IMG/VR virus record: IMGVR_UViG_3300035698_003158
Location: 1 to 46,375 of that record
Direction: 5' to 3' (one strand)
From: a virus
DNA length: 46,375 nt
The notes beneath the pieces were generated by a model. That model saw only the letters and a list, made by a program, of their open reading frames with translations, was not told the DNA's origin and ran no database searches. The position numbers and the translations under genes were made by a program. Positions 17,657 to 25,071 of this stretch are shown here, in pieces; positions within the stretch are counted from its first letter, which is position 1; each line of letters opens with the position of its first letter.

Positions 17657-18637
17657 ATGACTAAAATAACACCATCAGTACGTCTTAAAATTGTAACTGT
17701 TCATAAATTGCAAGACCTATCTTGTAAGCGTTACTACTATTGGAGATGGATTCGGAATCTTGAACCACGAAAGATAAACCTTAACTTTTGGTACGGCTCG
17801 GTATTCCACGAGGGCTTTGAAACTCTTGTAATGACCAAGAATCTAAACAAAGCCTTTGTTGCTATGGCTAAAGAATCCAAACTGCGTCTAAAGAGGTACA
17901 TCGTCGACAATGATACTCTCTTAGAGACCGAGCTGCAAATGCGTCTTATCAAAGCGGTCATCAGAGCTGCCTCAACTCAGTCTTTTATGAGACATCTTGA
18001 AATGACCTGGACAGAGAGAAAGTTCAGAATGAAGTTGTCGCATAATGTTACATTTTGCTCAACTCCTGACGGTGCAGGTACGTACAAAGGTAAGCCGGTC
18101 ATGTTTGAAATCAAGACGGCCAAATCGGTCAACAATAATTACTTCGCTGCTCTTGCGATGGACCAGCAGATATACGGCTATGGTCTTCAGATGAAACAAG
18201 CTGGTGAGTTCATTAACAAAGTGGCTTACTGTGTATTTCGCAAGTCAGGCAAGTATCTTAAAAAGGGTCAGGGTGTTGACGAATTTGTAGAGGAAGTAAC
18301 TCAAGATATAGCGAAACGACCTGAGTGGTACTTTATTGTAGATTCAACATTCAAGACGTTTCCATATATCACGACACTCGGCTCGAATACATTAAAAGAT
18401 GCCGAGGCAGATGTCAGAACGAACACAGAAGAACTGTTCAACCGCTATGATGTCAAGACAGAGAGGCTGTTAGACCTGGAGTATTGGCCTAAGAACTGTA
18501 AACATTGTCTGAACTACGGAGCTTGTCAGTTTCTGCCACTGTGTAAGAATATTCGTAAACACGAATTGTATATGCGGTTCTACCGTCAGAGAGAATTGAG
18601 ATATGAAGATGAACATAAAGAATTGAAAGGAAGTTAA
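17657..18637 (+). CDS. RecB/Cas4-like PD-(D/E)XK nuclease with Fe-S cysteines
   Basis: 326 aa from the ATG at 17657; an earlier in-frame start would overlap the previous gene by about 160 bp. Motifs: Cys23 in SCKRYYYWRW, His51 in GSVFHEGFE, Asp138 then EIKTA (Glu151, Lys153), and QQIYGY at 170-175, together a complete RecB-family nuclease site. Three or four Cys near the C terminus (CKHCLNYGACQFLPLC) with Cys23 match the Fe-S cluster of Cas4/AddB nucleases. With the Sak4-like ATPase and ERCC4 nuclease it likely processes DNA ends for recombination. There is no CRISPR context. Confidence 0.85.
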   Translation: MTKITPSVRLKIVTVHKLQDLSCKRYYYWRWIRNLEPRKINLNFWYGSVFHEGFETLVMTKNLNKAFVAMAKESKLRLKRYIVDNDTLLETELQMRLIKAVIRAASTQSFMRHLEMTWTERKFRMKLSHNVTFCSTPDGAGTYKGKPVMFEIKTAKSVNNNYFAALAMDQQIYGYGLQMKQAGEFINKVAYCVFRKSGKYLKKGQGVDEFVEEVTQDIAKRPEWYFIVDSTFKTFPYITTLGSNTLKDAEADVRTNTEELFNRYDVKTERLLDLEYWPKNCKHCLNYGACQFLPLCKNIRKHELYMRFYRQRELRYEDEHKELKGS

Positions 18638-18640
18638 CCA

Positions 18641-19450
18641 ATGTCTGCATACAGAAAAGCAACACCAAGTATAAACCGTCTTGACCAGGTAGCTGCGTCA
18701 GCCTACTCAGCTAAAGCCGATGGAATAGTTTTCGAGACGGAAGCGAAAGTAGTAGGCGGGTCATTTCAGGACCATCTTATCTTACTTTACGGTGCACCAA
18801 AGATAGGCAAGTCCACACTTTTGTCCAAGTTCCCAGGTGTCTATTTCTTACCTACAGAGCCGGGCTATCGTGCTCTCAAGGTCCGTAAGACCGAGATACC
18901 CAACTGGATTACGTTCAGGAACTTCATCAAGTGGGCAGAGCTGCACCCCAAAGCAACAAAGAACGTCAGACTCTGGTGTATCGACACGGTTACGAATCTG
19001 TCCAAGTTCTGTATGCAATGGGTCTGCGGTCGTGAAGGCGTATCTCATCCGTCTGACCAGGAATGGGGCAAAGGTTGGGAAGCCTATGCTGATGAGTTTG
19101 CATACTGGACGCTGCGTTTGGCCCATCTTGGTAAGGGTATAGCCTGGATTTCACATGGCTCGACGACTGAGATAGTTTCTCGCTCGGTCAAGGTCACTAA
19201 GAATATTCCTGACATACCGAAGACAACGTATCGGATTATAAACAACTTGGCTGACATTATCTTAGAGATGGGCTATGTCGAAAAGGGCAAGCATGTCGAG
19301 GAGCTTGGTAAACTGCGGTGTTTGTTTAGTAAGCCGTCAGAGATAAGAGATGCTGGTGACAGAACTGGTAGACTTCCAGATGTAATAAAGTTCAAGACTG
19401 AGGTTGCAGCGGTTACGAAGATTCTCAGATGCTTTAGAGATGAGGACTAA
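18641..19450 (+). CDS. Sak4-like RecA-fold ATPase
   Basis: 269 aa, starting 3 bp after the nuclease stop. Walker A GAPKIGKST at residues 51-59; the hydrophobic strand VRLWCIDTVTN ends in a Walker B Asp; IAWISHGSTTEI is the third strand with a sensor-like His. This is the pattern of phage Sak4-type recombination ATPases (AAA_24 family), which bind single-stranded DNA and stimulate strand annealing. Pairing with a RecB-like nuclease and an SSB-like protein supports the role. Confidence 0.8.
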   Translation: MSAYRKATPSINRLDQVAASAYSAKADGIVFETEAKVVGGSFQDHLILLYGAPKIGKSTLLSKFPGVYFLPTEPGYRALKVRKTEIPNWITFRNFIKWAELHPKATKNVRLWCIDTVTNLSKFCMQWVCGREGVSHPSDQEWGKGWEAYADEFAYWTLRLAHLGKGIAWISHGSTTEIVSRSVKVTKNIPDIPKTTYRIINNLADIILEMGYVEKGKHVEELGKLRCLFSKPSEIRDAGDRTGRLPDVIKFKTEVAAVTKILRCFRDED

Positions 19451-19483
19451 GAACAATATTTACTTTTTACGAAGGGATTGACA

Positions 19484-19672
19484 ATGCTCGTATTATCAAG
19501 ATGTAAACAGGAGTCTATTATCATCAACGACGACATTGAAATAACAGTAGTGGCTGTCCGCGGTGACAAGGTCAGACTTGGTATAACCGCACCGGGGAAT
19601 GTTACAATACACAGAAAAGAAGTTTACGAGGCAATACAGAGAGAAAAGAAAGCAGAGGCTGACAATGGCTGA
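19484..19672 (+). CDS. csrA: CsrA-family RNA-binding translational regulator
   Basis: 62 aa, full length for CsrA/RsmA. It starts [12 protein letters not shown] and keeps the conserved core [12 protein letters not shown] and the [12 protein letters not shown] helix. The RNA-contact residues Leu4, Arg6 and Arg44 are all present. The ATG at 19484 has GAAGGG seven bases upstream; an in-frame TTG at 19478 is too near that site. CsrA dimers bind GGA motifs in mRNA leaders and block or alter translation. A phage copy could reprogram host mRNAs or time phage translation, since many ribosome sites here are AAAGGA. It overlaps the next gene by 8 bp. Confidence 0.92.
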   Translation: MLVLSRCKQESIIINDDIEITVVAVRGDKVRLGITAPGNVTIHRKEVYEAIQREKKAEADNG

Positions 19673-19859
19673 GACAACAGAAGAAAAACTTGTTCATCTT
19701 CATGCTGCTAAAGAAGAGTTGGAGTTCAAAATGTCAATTGACAGTCTTGACTTTCATAAAAGGCAAGACGAACTTAGTTGGCAGATAGCTAAACTATACA
19801 TCAAGATAAAAGAACTAAGGAAAGGAGGCCTGTGTGAATTAGAAGCGAGTGTAAGTTAG
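19665..19859 (+). CDS. small coiled-coil protein coupled to csrA
   Basis: 64 aa from the ATG at 19665, overlapping the end of csrA by 8 bp. A helical, charged product ([18 protein letters not shown]...[12 protein letters not shown]) likely to form a coiled coil. Function unknown. Being coupled to csrA, it could be a partner or antagonist, but this is only position. Confidence 0.5.
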   Translation: MAETTEEKLVHLHAAKEELEFKMSIDSLDFHKRQDELSWQIAKLYIKIKELRKGGLCELEASVS

Positions 19860-19913
19860 TATTTTGTTCAGTATAGTAAGTATTTTATTAACAATTAGTA
19901 AAGGAACTCAATT

Positions 19914-20633
19914 ATGGCTAAAAAGCTAAAGAAAGTAGTAAAGAAGGGCAAAAAGAAAGTTGTTGCAAAAGTAACAAAGAAAGTTACCAAGAAGGCCAAA
20001 CCGAAACGTGCCGGTTCAGTAGTTGACCGCTTGGCTGATGCTCAAACCGACTGGAACTCAGCGGAATCTCGTCGTTTCGGTGCGGCATTACCAGACGGTG
20101 TGTATGAAGGTACTATCGAGGCTGTCGTTATTGAAGAGTCTCGTAATGGCCGTCTACAGTGCCGATGGGACTTGCTCGTAACAGCGGGTGAACTGGAAGG
20201 CCGTCAGATTCGTAAGTTCAACGGTTTGGAAAGTGCTGACAACATGGCGTGGTTCAAAGGTGACTTAGAGACTCTCGGTCTTGAGATACCTGATGACCTG
20301 GCCGACCTCGGCGAGACACTTGAGGAAGCACAGGACATGGCTCTCAAGTTCCAAGTGCGTTCAAAAGATGAGTTCACTAATGTTGACTTCATCGAACCTC
20401 TTGAAGCCTCAGAAGCGGCAGATGACGATGAGGAAGAAGAAGAGGAAGTCGAAGAAGTTGATGAAGAAGAGGCCGAAGAAGAAGTTGAAGAGCCTGAGTA
20501 CACCAAAAAGGAAGTCAAAGCTATGAAACCTAAGAAGTTGAAAAAGGTTGCCAAAGAGCTTGAACTTCCTGTTGACGAATACGACGATGATGATGAGCTT
20601 CGTGACGCGGTCATGGACATGCTCGGTCTGTAA
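19914..20633 (+). CDS. single-stranded DNA-binding-like protein with histone-like N tail and acidic tail
   Basis: 239 aa in four parts. Residues 1-35 are Lys-rich and histone H1-like (KKxxKKxxKK). Residues 55-165 form a beta-rich OB-like domain (LPDGVYEGTIEAVVIEES... RWDLLVTAGELEGRQI) resembling phage DUF669/SSB-type proteins. Residues 166-200 are an acidic Glu/Asp run as in SSB and gp2.5 tails. Residues 203-239 (KKEVKAMKPKKLKKVAKELELP) resemble a SAP/HeH-type DNA-binding helix pair. It sits downstream of the Sak4-like ATPase. The ssDNA-binding role is inferred from fold pattern, acidic tail and context. Confidence 0.6.
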   Translation: MAKKLKKVVKKGKKKVVAKVTKKVTKKAKPKRAGSVVDRLADAQTDWNSAESRRFGAALPDGVYEGTIEAVVIEESRNGRLQCRWDLLVTAGELEGRQIRKFNGLESADNMAWFKGDLETLGLEIPDDLADLGETLEEAQDMALKFQVRSKDEFTNVDFIEPLEASEAADDDEEEEEEVEEVDEEEAEEEVEEPEYTKKEVKAMKPKKLKKVAKELELPVDEYDDDDELRDAVMDMLGL

Positions 20634-20677
20634 AGCAGCGTACTTAACTTAGACCTCGCTTTCCTTCACGGACGGAC

Positions 20678-20717
20678 AGAGGACCGGTTAAACGGATATT
20701 AGACAGACCGGTCCTCT
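20678..20717 (+). terminator. 11-bp perfect inverted repeat, terminator-like
   Basis: AGAGGACCGGT at 20678-20688 pairs perfectly with ACCGGTCCTCT at 20707-20717 around an 18-nt loop. The bases after it (ATGTTATTATC) contain few T runs, so termination would be weak. It lies between the SSB-like gene and the methyltransferase gene; an RNA-processing hairpin or operator is also possible. Confidence 0.5.
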
Positions 20718-20748
20718 ATGTTATTATCGGTTATACAGAAAGACTACG

Positions 20749-21483
20749 ATGATTAGACTAATACACGGCGATTGCTTAGAAAAATTTAAGTTTATAAAAA
20801 CCGCTTCAGTTGATATGGTTATGACTGACCCGCCATACGGTACTACGGCTTGCAAGTGGGACTCAATCATACCACTTGAGCCAATGTGGGAGCACCTCAA
20901 GCGTGTGATTAAGCCTAACGGTGCTATCGTTATGACAGCCAGCCAACCGTTCACCACGACCCTGATAGCGTCTAACGTGAAGATGTTTAAGTATTGCTGG
21001 GTGTGGGAGAAGTCGAAGTTCTGTAACTTCCCGATGATTAAAGGGAGTCCCGGCAAGAAACATGAGGATGTTATCGTTTTTTCGGGCGGGACTATACCAA
21101 GACATAACGGAAATCCGATGCCATATAACCCACAAGGCTTGACAGAGGTGAATAAAAAGGTTGTGTATGACTATGGCGGAGACAATGAGTTCATGCCAAA
21201 CAGGAAACATAAACTAAAGAATGGCACACAGACCCATACTGGATACCCGACGAGTATCCTAAGAGTAGACAACAGCATGAGCCGTGTCCACCCCACCCAA
21301 AAGCCAGTAGCCCTAATGGAATACCTTATCAAAACATACACCAATGAGGGCGAGACAGTGCTTGACTTTGCTATGGGCAGTGGAACGACAGGCGTGGCCT
21401 GCAAGAATCTTAATCGAAACTTCATAGGAATTGAAAAAGAGATAACATACTGGCGAATAGCTCGTAAGAGGATTAACGAATGA
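20749..21483 (+). CDS. DNA methyltransferase (N6-adenine or N4-cytosine type)
   Basis: 244 aa with motif IV TDPPYG at residues 26-31 near the N terminus and motif I DFAMGSGTTG at 206-215 near the C terminus, the beta-class order with the target-recognition region between. HPTQKP and the IGIEKE strand (motif II, Glu) are also present. It would methylate phage or host DNA, most likely against host restriction. No restriction enzyme gene is adjacent. It overlaps the AAA+ ATPase gene by an ATGA. Confidence 0.9.
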   Translation: MIRLIHGDCLEKFKFIKTASVDMVMTDPPYGTTACKWDSIIPLEPMWEHLKRVIKPNGAIVMTASQPFTTTLIASNVKMFKYCWVWEKSKFCNFPMIKGSPGKKHEDVIVFSGGTIPRHNGNPMPYNPQGLTEVNKKVVYDYGGDNEFMPNRKHKLKNGTQTHTGYPTSILRVDNSMSRVHPTQKPVALMEYLIKTYTNEGETVLDFAMGSGTTGVACKNLNRNFIGIEKEITYWRIARKRINE

Positions 21484-22628
21484 CACCATTAGACAACTTC
21501 AAAGCAGTATGCCAAAAGCACTTCATAATTCGTGATATGGACTACATTGAGATAGTCTTTGGTACGATTTTTGCCAACAAGCTCGATAGTAAGCCCGTTT
21601 GGATTTATATAGTGGGAGCTCCGTCATCCGGCAAAACCGTCATTCTCCAAACCATACAAGGTCCAGACATAGCCCAGGAGTCAAAGATAACAGCTAAGTC
21701 ACTCATATCCGGGTACTATGACCCGCGTGTACCAAAGGACCAGCAGGAAGAGCCTTCACTATTACCACGTTGGGATGGTAAGACCGTCATCATCAAAGAC
21801 TTCACCAGTATGATTAACAGTAAGAGAGAATCGCTCATGGAGATAATCGGAGAGCTTCGTGATGCTTATGACGGTTATTCAACAAAGAGCTTCGGTACTG
21901 GAGAGACAAAGACCTTTCAAAGTAAATTCGGCATAATCGCAGCGGTCACAAACATAATTGATAAGCACCGAGGTATGTTGGCCGAACTCGGTGAACGCTT
22001 TCTGACCTACCGTAGCCCGGACATATCTTACGAGGAGGCTTCTCAACGCTGCTGGAAGGTCTCCGGTATAAAAGAAGTGAGCAAACAGGAGACCGAGCTA
22101 CGTGATGCCGCAGCTAAAGTCTTGAAACAAAAGATGTATAAAGTAATTCTACCCGACACGTTCCGTAAGAAGGTCATTCAGACGGCCCAATATGTAGCTG
22201 TAGGACGCTGTGAGGTCAGCAGAGACCCTCGAACTAAAGAGCCTGAGATACCTGTGCCGGAAATCGCTACCCGGCTTACCAGGCAGCTCTGTGACCTTGC
22301 CATCGGTATAGCAATAGTACAACACAAAACCTACATTACCAAGCGAGTAGAGAAGATGGTCCTGAAGACGGCACTTGATACAATAACACTAAAACGTCTT
22401 CGTACAATCAAAGTGCTATATGATGCTTTTCCTAAACCGATAACAACCAGGGAAGTTGTTGATAAGATGCGGTATAGTGAAACAATAATTCGTCAATGGT
22501 TAGAAGACTTACACCTATTAGACTTAATAAGCCGAGATGAAACTTTTGGCTCAACTAACTATAAAATAGGTAAAAAAGTAATTTGGAAGTTAAAACATAA
22601 AGCACTTTTACACCGGATTTGGTCATAA
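21480..22628 (+). CDS. AAA+ ATPase with C-terminal winged helix, candidate replicative helicase
   Basis: 382 aa coupled to the methyltransferase by an ATGA overlap. Walker A GAPSSGKT at 46-53; a Walker B-like strand VIIKDFTSM; a sensor-1-like region GIIAAVTNII; and an arginine-finger-like LGERFLTYR. The C-terminal third (TTREVVDKMRYSETIIRQWLEDLHLLDLI) reads as a winged helix. This layout resembles MCM/primase-associated AAA+ ATPases of phages. No separate DnaB-like helicase or primase is visible, so this is the best candidate for the replicative helicase. Confidence 0.65.
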   Translation: MTPLDNFKAVCQKHFIIRDMDYIEIVFGTIFANKLDSKPVWIYIVGAPSSGKTVILQTIQGPDIAQESKITAKSLISGYYDPRVPKDQQEEPSLLPRWDGKTVIIKDFTSMINSKRESLMEIIGELRDAYDGYSTKSFGTGETKTFQSKFGIIAAVTNIIDKHRGMLAELGERFLTYRSPDISYEEASQRCWKVSGIKEVSKQETELRDAAAKVLKQKMYKVILPDTFRKKVIQTAQYVAVGRCEVSRDPRTKEPEIPVPEIATRLTRQLCDLAIGIAIVQHKTYITKRVEKMVLKTALDTITLKRLRTIKVLYDAFPKPITTREVVDKMRYSETIIRQWLEDLHLLDLISRDETFGSTNYKIGKKVIWKLKHKALLHRIWS

Positions 22629-22725
22629 ATCCTATTTTTGAAAGTCACAATAGACCTTTAAGGCATCAAAAACCCGTACGTACTATCTCTACTCCCCCCC
22701 TTATACCTGCCCTATATATTCTAAT

Positions 22726-22765
22726 TCGCTGTCTGTACAGATAAAGTGTGTACTGGAGACAGCGA
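22726..22765 (+). other. strong hairpin in the 239-bp gap after the AAA+ gene
   Basis: TCGCTGTCT at 22726-22734 pairs with AGACAGCGA at 22757-22765, with an inner GTAC/GTAC pair. No T run follows, so it is not a standard terminator; it may be an RNA processing or regulatory hairpin. The gap 22629-22867 also holds a run of seven C at 22694-22700 and otherwise A/T-rich sequence. I see no gene in it. Confidence 0.45.
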
Positions 22766-22867
22766 TTTACAAAGTTGAATAATTTCCAATATTTTAGTTA
22801 AGCCGTCTCCGCTTCCGTCCGACATAACCAGTGAAACAAGTTTATTATTTAACCGAAAGGAAAGAGT

Positions 22868-23011
22868 ATGAAATCACTGGTAATTAGGATTGTAGAGATT
22901 GCAGCAGTATTGGCCCTGTTTTGGATTGTGCTAAGTGTTGAGGGCTGCTCGACCGTAAGTGGATTCGGACAGGATTTACAGAGGCTCTCAGAACCATACA
23001 ACCAGAAATAA
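22868..23011 (+). CDS. entericidin-like small lipoprotein
   Basis: 47 aa after an excellent AACCGAAAGGAAAG ribosome site. An N-terminal hydrophobic signal (IRIVEIAAVLALFWIVLSVEGC) is followed at once by Cys27 and STVSGFGQDLQRL, matching the entericidin A/B pattern GCxTVxGxGxDIxxxG. The lipobox is imperfect (Glu at -2). Entericidins are tiny outer-membrane lipoproteins linked to cell lysis under stress. As the last plus-strand gene of the block, facing convergent genes, it may assist lysis or alter the envelope. The family call rests on a short motif. Confidence 0.6.
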   Translation: MKSLVIRIVEIAAVLALFWIVLSVEGCSTVSGFGQDLQRLSEPYNQK

Positions 23012-23025
23012 CGGACTGAGCAGTG

Positions 23026-23046
23026 GGTCACGGATGACCTCTTTTA
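23026..23046 (+). terminator. short hairpin terminator between convergent genes
   Basis: GGTCA at 23026-23030 pairs with TGACC at 23035-23039 around CGGA, followed by TCTTTT. It separates the plus-strand block from the convergent minus-strand block. The stem is only 5 bp, so efficiency is uncertain. Confidence 0.4.
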
Positions 23047-23268
23047 CATCCAAGGCTTGTCATCGTCATATCGAGTATCAGCCTTGAGTTTCTTATCATC
23101 ATCCAAACCTAAAGACGCAACAGCATCGTCACCACACTCTATACAGCAGACTACTAAGCCCTCTACTTTAAGAGCCTCACCTGTTATAAGCTTTCCACAC
23201 CATTCACAAGTTAAGTCTGCTTCTTTATAGTCATCGTCGTTATATCTGTATATTTCTGTATCGGTCAT
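23044..23268 (-). CDS. small zinc-ribbon-like acidic protein
   Basis: 74 aa with CEWC and CCIEC forming a probable zinc ribbon around a short beta hairpin, followed by a very acidic tail (LGLDDDKKLKADTRYDDDKPW). It is the last gene of the minus-strand block. AAGGC lies a few bases before the ATG. Function unknown. Confidence 0.55.
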   Translation of the reverse strand: MTDTEIYRYNDDDYKEADLTCEWCGKLITGEALKVEGLVVCCIECGDDAVASLGLDDDKKLKADTRYDDDKPWM

Positions 23269-23274
23269 AGTGTT

Positions 23275-23652
23275 TTAGCCTTTCAATAGCTCCGGGTTTT
23301 CGTGAATGTTGCCGACGACAGTACAAGTGTAGCAATGGATAGGGAAACTTTTATCACCATAAGCAAATCGGCTTTCTTTTTTATTCCACCACACTTCACA
23401 CTTTTTGCCATTCTCAAGTTCGTTAAGCTGCACTATATCCCCCCCGTAAATCTCTTTGCCGTTCTTGTCTTTCAGGCCGGTGTACTGGCCGACTGTTTCG
23501 GGGATGACCTCAATAGCTTCGGGACCAATAGGAAAAGTTGCACCCCTGTTCCCAGGGTAAATCCAAGATTTACTGTTCCACTTTAAGTAATACCCATGTA
23601 CCAACTCGCCGTTATCAACTCGCTTGCCCCTGAATTGTATATCTCTACTCAT
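23275..23652 (-). CDS. YopX-family protein
   Basis: 125 aa, a clear YopX family member (named after Bacillus phage SPbeta YopX): FRGKRVDNGELVHGY at the N terminus, then VIPETVGQYTGLKDKNGKEIY and GDIV, ending VVGNIHENPELL. The family is widespread in phages and integrated elements; its function is not known. It lies 6 bp upstream of the next minus gene, so it is co-transcribed with it. The leader GTTTAACCGAAAGC resembles those of neighbouring genes. Confidence 0.9.
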   Translation of the reverse strand: MSRDIQFRGKRVDNGELVHGYYLKWNSKSWIYPGNRGATFPIGPEAIEVIPETVGQYTGLKDKNGKEIYGGDIVQLNELENGKKCEVWWNKKESRFAYGDKSFPIHCYTCTVVGNIHENPELLKG

Positions 23653-23672
23653 AGTGTTGTCTCTGCTTTCGG

Positions 23673-23960
23673 TTAAACATTATATACTGGTAGTTTTGCT
23701 GCTTTGTTACAGCTATCAATCAATGTTATTAAGTCACTTGGAACAGCTATGTCCAAACCTACTTTACTTTTTAGCCGGATAAAAGCTAATCGAGCATCGG
23801 TAGTACTAAGAGAAGTAAGCAGCTGCATAGACATTTCACCGGTAGTGGAATCTTGACAAGGCACTTTATGTCTGTCTATATACTCTTGGATTGTCTCGGC
23901 TAACTCTTTGAATGTTTTTACGTTTTGATAGTTTAATTTACGTCTTTTTGTGTTTGCCAT
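23673..23960 (-). CDS. hypothetical helical protein
   Basis: 95 aa, Lys/Arg-rich at the N terminus (MANTKRRKLNY) and helical after it (TFKELAETIQEYIDRHKV). GAAAGGAAAAAAG precedes the ATG. No motif recognised. It is part of the same minus-strand operon as YopX. Confidence 0.5.
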   Translation of the reverse strand: MANTKRRKLNYQNVKTFKELAETIQEYIDRHKVPCQDSTTGEMSMQLLTSLSTTDARLAFIRLKSKVGLDIAVPSDLITLIDSCNKAAKLPVYNV

Positions 23961-23996
23961 CTTTTTTCCTTTCTAATTTTTGTTATACATTACACA

Positions 23997-24269
23997 TTAT
24001 TCATCAACTTCTATACTCTCTACAGCTCTTATTTTAGTAACCTCTTTAAGGTACTCTGCCCGGTCCTTCTCACGCCACATCATGCGGTAGAGCTTCTTCC
24101 TCGCGGCTAATGGTGCGGCATCAAGTAACAGCTTCTCATTCATCAGCCATATTATGAGTTCTTTATCACAATACTTATGGAAGTGCACACAGAAGTATTG
24201 ATTCTTACCGATTGTGACGTAGCTGACGGGTCGCTCGGTCTTTCTGGTCATGGGTGTGCCCTCACGCAT
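23997..24269 (-). CDS. hypothetical protein of the minus block
   Basis: 90 aa from the first ATG, which overlaps the upstream gene by 8 bp and follows AAAGGA. A second ATG six codons in has GAGGG and is an equal alternative. Basic, with KNQYFCVHFHKYC giving a Cys/His group and a helical C-terminal half (ARKKLYRMMWREKDRAEYL). Function unknown. Confidence 0.5.
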   Translation of the reverse strand: MREGTPMTRKTERPVSYVTIGKNQYFCVHFHKYCDKELIIWLMNEKLLLDAAPLAARKKLYRMMWREKDRAEYLKEVTKIRAVESIEVDE

Positions 24270-24447
24270 GGGTATGTCCTTTCCGTTTCAATATTAAACT
24301 ACCGCTTTTAGTTTTGGTAAATAAGTCTTTGCGGCTTACAGCCCAATCAAAGACTGTATCTAATGACTTTGTTCTTGCTCTACCTGCATTACACCTATCA
24401 TAAACATCTGCTAACTCGTCCCATGTTAATTCTTTTCCTTTGCTCAT
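24262..24447 (-). CDS. small conserved-looking phage protein
   Basis: 61 aa. KELTWDELADVYDRCNAGRARTKSLDTVFDWA is a pattern I associate with short phage and prophage proteins of unknown role. AGAAAGGATAACACA precedes the ATG. It lies 4 bp downstream of the lysozyme-like gene and overlaps the next gene, within one operon. Confidence 0.55.
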   Translation of the reverse strand: MSKGKELTWDELADVYDRCNAGRARTKSLDTVFDWAVSRKDLFTKTKSGSLILKRKGHTHA

Positions 24448-24451
24448 TGTG

Positions 24452-24823
24452 TTATCCTTTCTTAGATAATTCAGTCTCTACTTTCTTCCAGTACTTAATA
24501 GTACTCTTCTTCTTATAACCATTTGGTCCTCCGTTCCAGTTTCGAGAAATATCTCTCATAGTGGGCTTATGACCTAACCTCTTTTTCGTACAATAGTGAT
24601 TACTATAGACCCGTAGTATCTCGACGCTTGCCTTTTTGTCATATCTGTCTTTGAGACTGAAAGCCGGACATTCTAATATACGGTTCACATCTTGTACCAT
24701 TATAGGGCGTATCTGCAGGCAACCTACTGCCAAGCCATCATCACCGACTACATTACAGTCACCTCCTGACTCCACTGCTATAAGAGCAATTACCAAGATA
24801 TTAAGCACATTAGGATCTATCAC
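24452..24823 (-). CDS. lysozyme-like lytic transglycosylase
   Basis: 123 aa from a GTG start with AAGGAG eight bases upstream. Catalytic Glu18 lies in LIAVESGGDCNVVGDDGLAVGCLQI, the usual ESGG...GxxQI layout of the transglycosylase fold, and RNWNGGPNGY near the end is the matching C-terminal motif. Proteins of this length are common in phages and mobile elements. It cleaves peptidoglycan glycan strands, for lysis or local opening of the wall. Its N terminus is hydrophobic but overlaps the catalytic helix, so it is not a separate signal peptide. Confidence 0.75.
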   Translation of the reverse strand: MIDPNVLNILVIALIAVESGGDCNVVGDDGLAVGCLQIRPIMVQDVNRILECPAFSLKDRYDKKASVEILRVYSNHYCTKKRLGHKPTMRDISRNWNGGPNGYKKKSTIKYWKKVETELSKKG

Positions 24824-24857
24824 GGTCTAAACTCCTTAAATAACCTTACAGAATACT

Positions 24858-24899
24858 CAAAAAACGCACCAGACTGGCCCAGGATTGATTATTCTGGTC
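24858..24899 (-). terminator. intrinsic terminator on the minus strand
   Basis: Read on the minus strand, ACCAGA (24893-24898) pairs with TCTGGT (24868-24873) and is followed after GCG by TTTTTT (A run at 24859-24864 on plus). It ends the upstream Cys-rich gene and separates it from the lysozyme-like gene. Confidence 0.6.
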
Positions 24900-24908
24900 C
24901 AACCGATA

Positions 24909-25064
24909 CTAAGTAGCCTGTTTTTCCTTTTTCAACGCCTCTGTTAGTTCTTTAATCTTCTGCTCTTGTTTACAACAGTACTCATTACAATACTCACATA
25001 GTCCGTCTATACAATCGGACTCCATTTTACAACACTGACACTCTTGAACAGTTGTATCGCTCAT
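24909..25064 (-). CDS. Cys-rich mini-protein (51 aa)
   Basis: ATG at 25064, TAG at 24909. Ten Cys in about 35 residues (CQCCKMESDC, then CEYCNEYCC), then a charged helix (EQKIKELTEALKKEKQ). The spacing CxCC-x6-C-x5-C-x2-C-x3-CC suggests binding of one or two zinc ions. It lies 7 bp downstream of a membrane mini-gene. Function unknown. Confidence 0.55.
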   Translation of the reverse strand: MSDTTVQECQCCKMESDCIDGLCEYCNEYCCKQEQKIKELTEALKKEKQAT

Positions 25065-25071
25065 AATTTAC

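Noticed and set aside
17657-18637. CRISPR-associated Cas4
   Set aside because: The nuclease is Cas4-like in its Fe-S and nuclease motifs, but there are no other cas genes or arrays; phage recombination is the simpler role.
20204-20620. 138-aa Ser-rich minus-strand reading frame
   Set aside because: It is the complement of the acidic Glu/Asp repeat of the SSB-like gene; low complexity and no ribosome site.
11424-22628. T7-type single-subunit RNA polymerase
   Set aside because: No gene in the window has the size (about 800-900 aa) or motifs; the only family A polymerase is the DNA polymerase, identified by its partner exonuclease and HDE motif.
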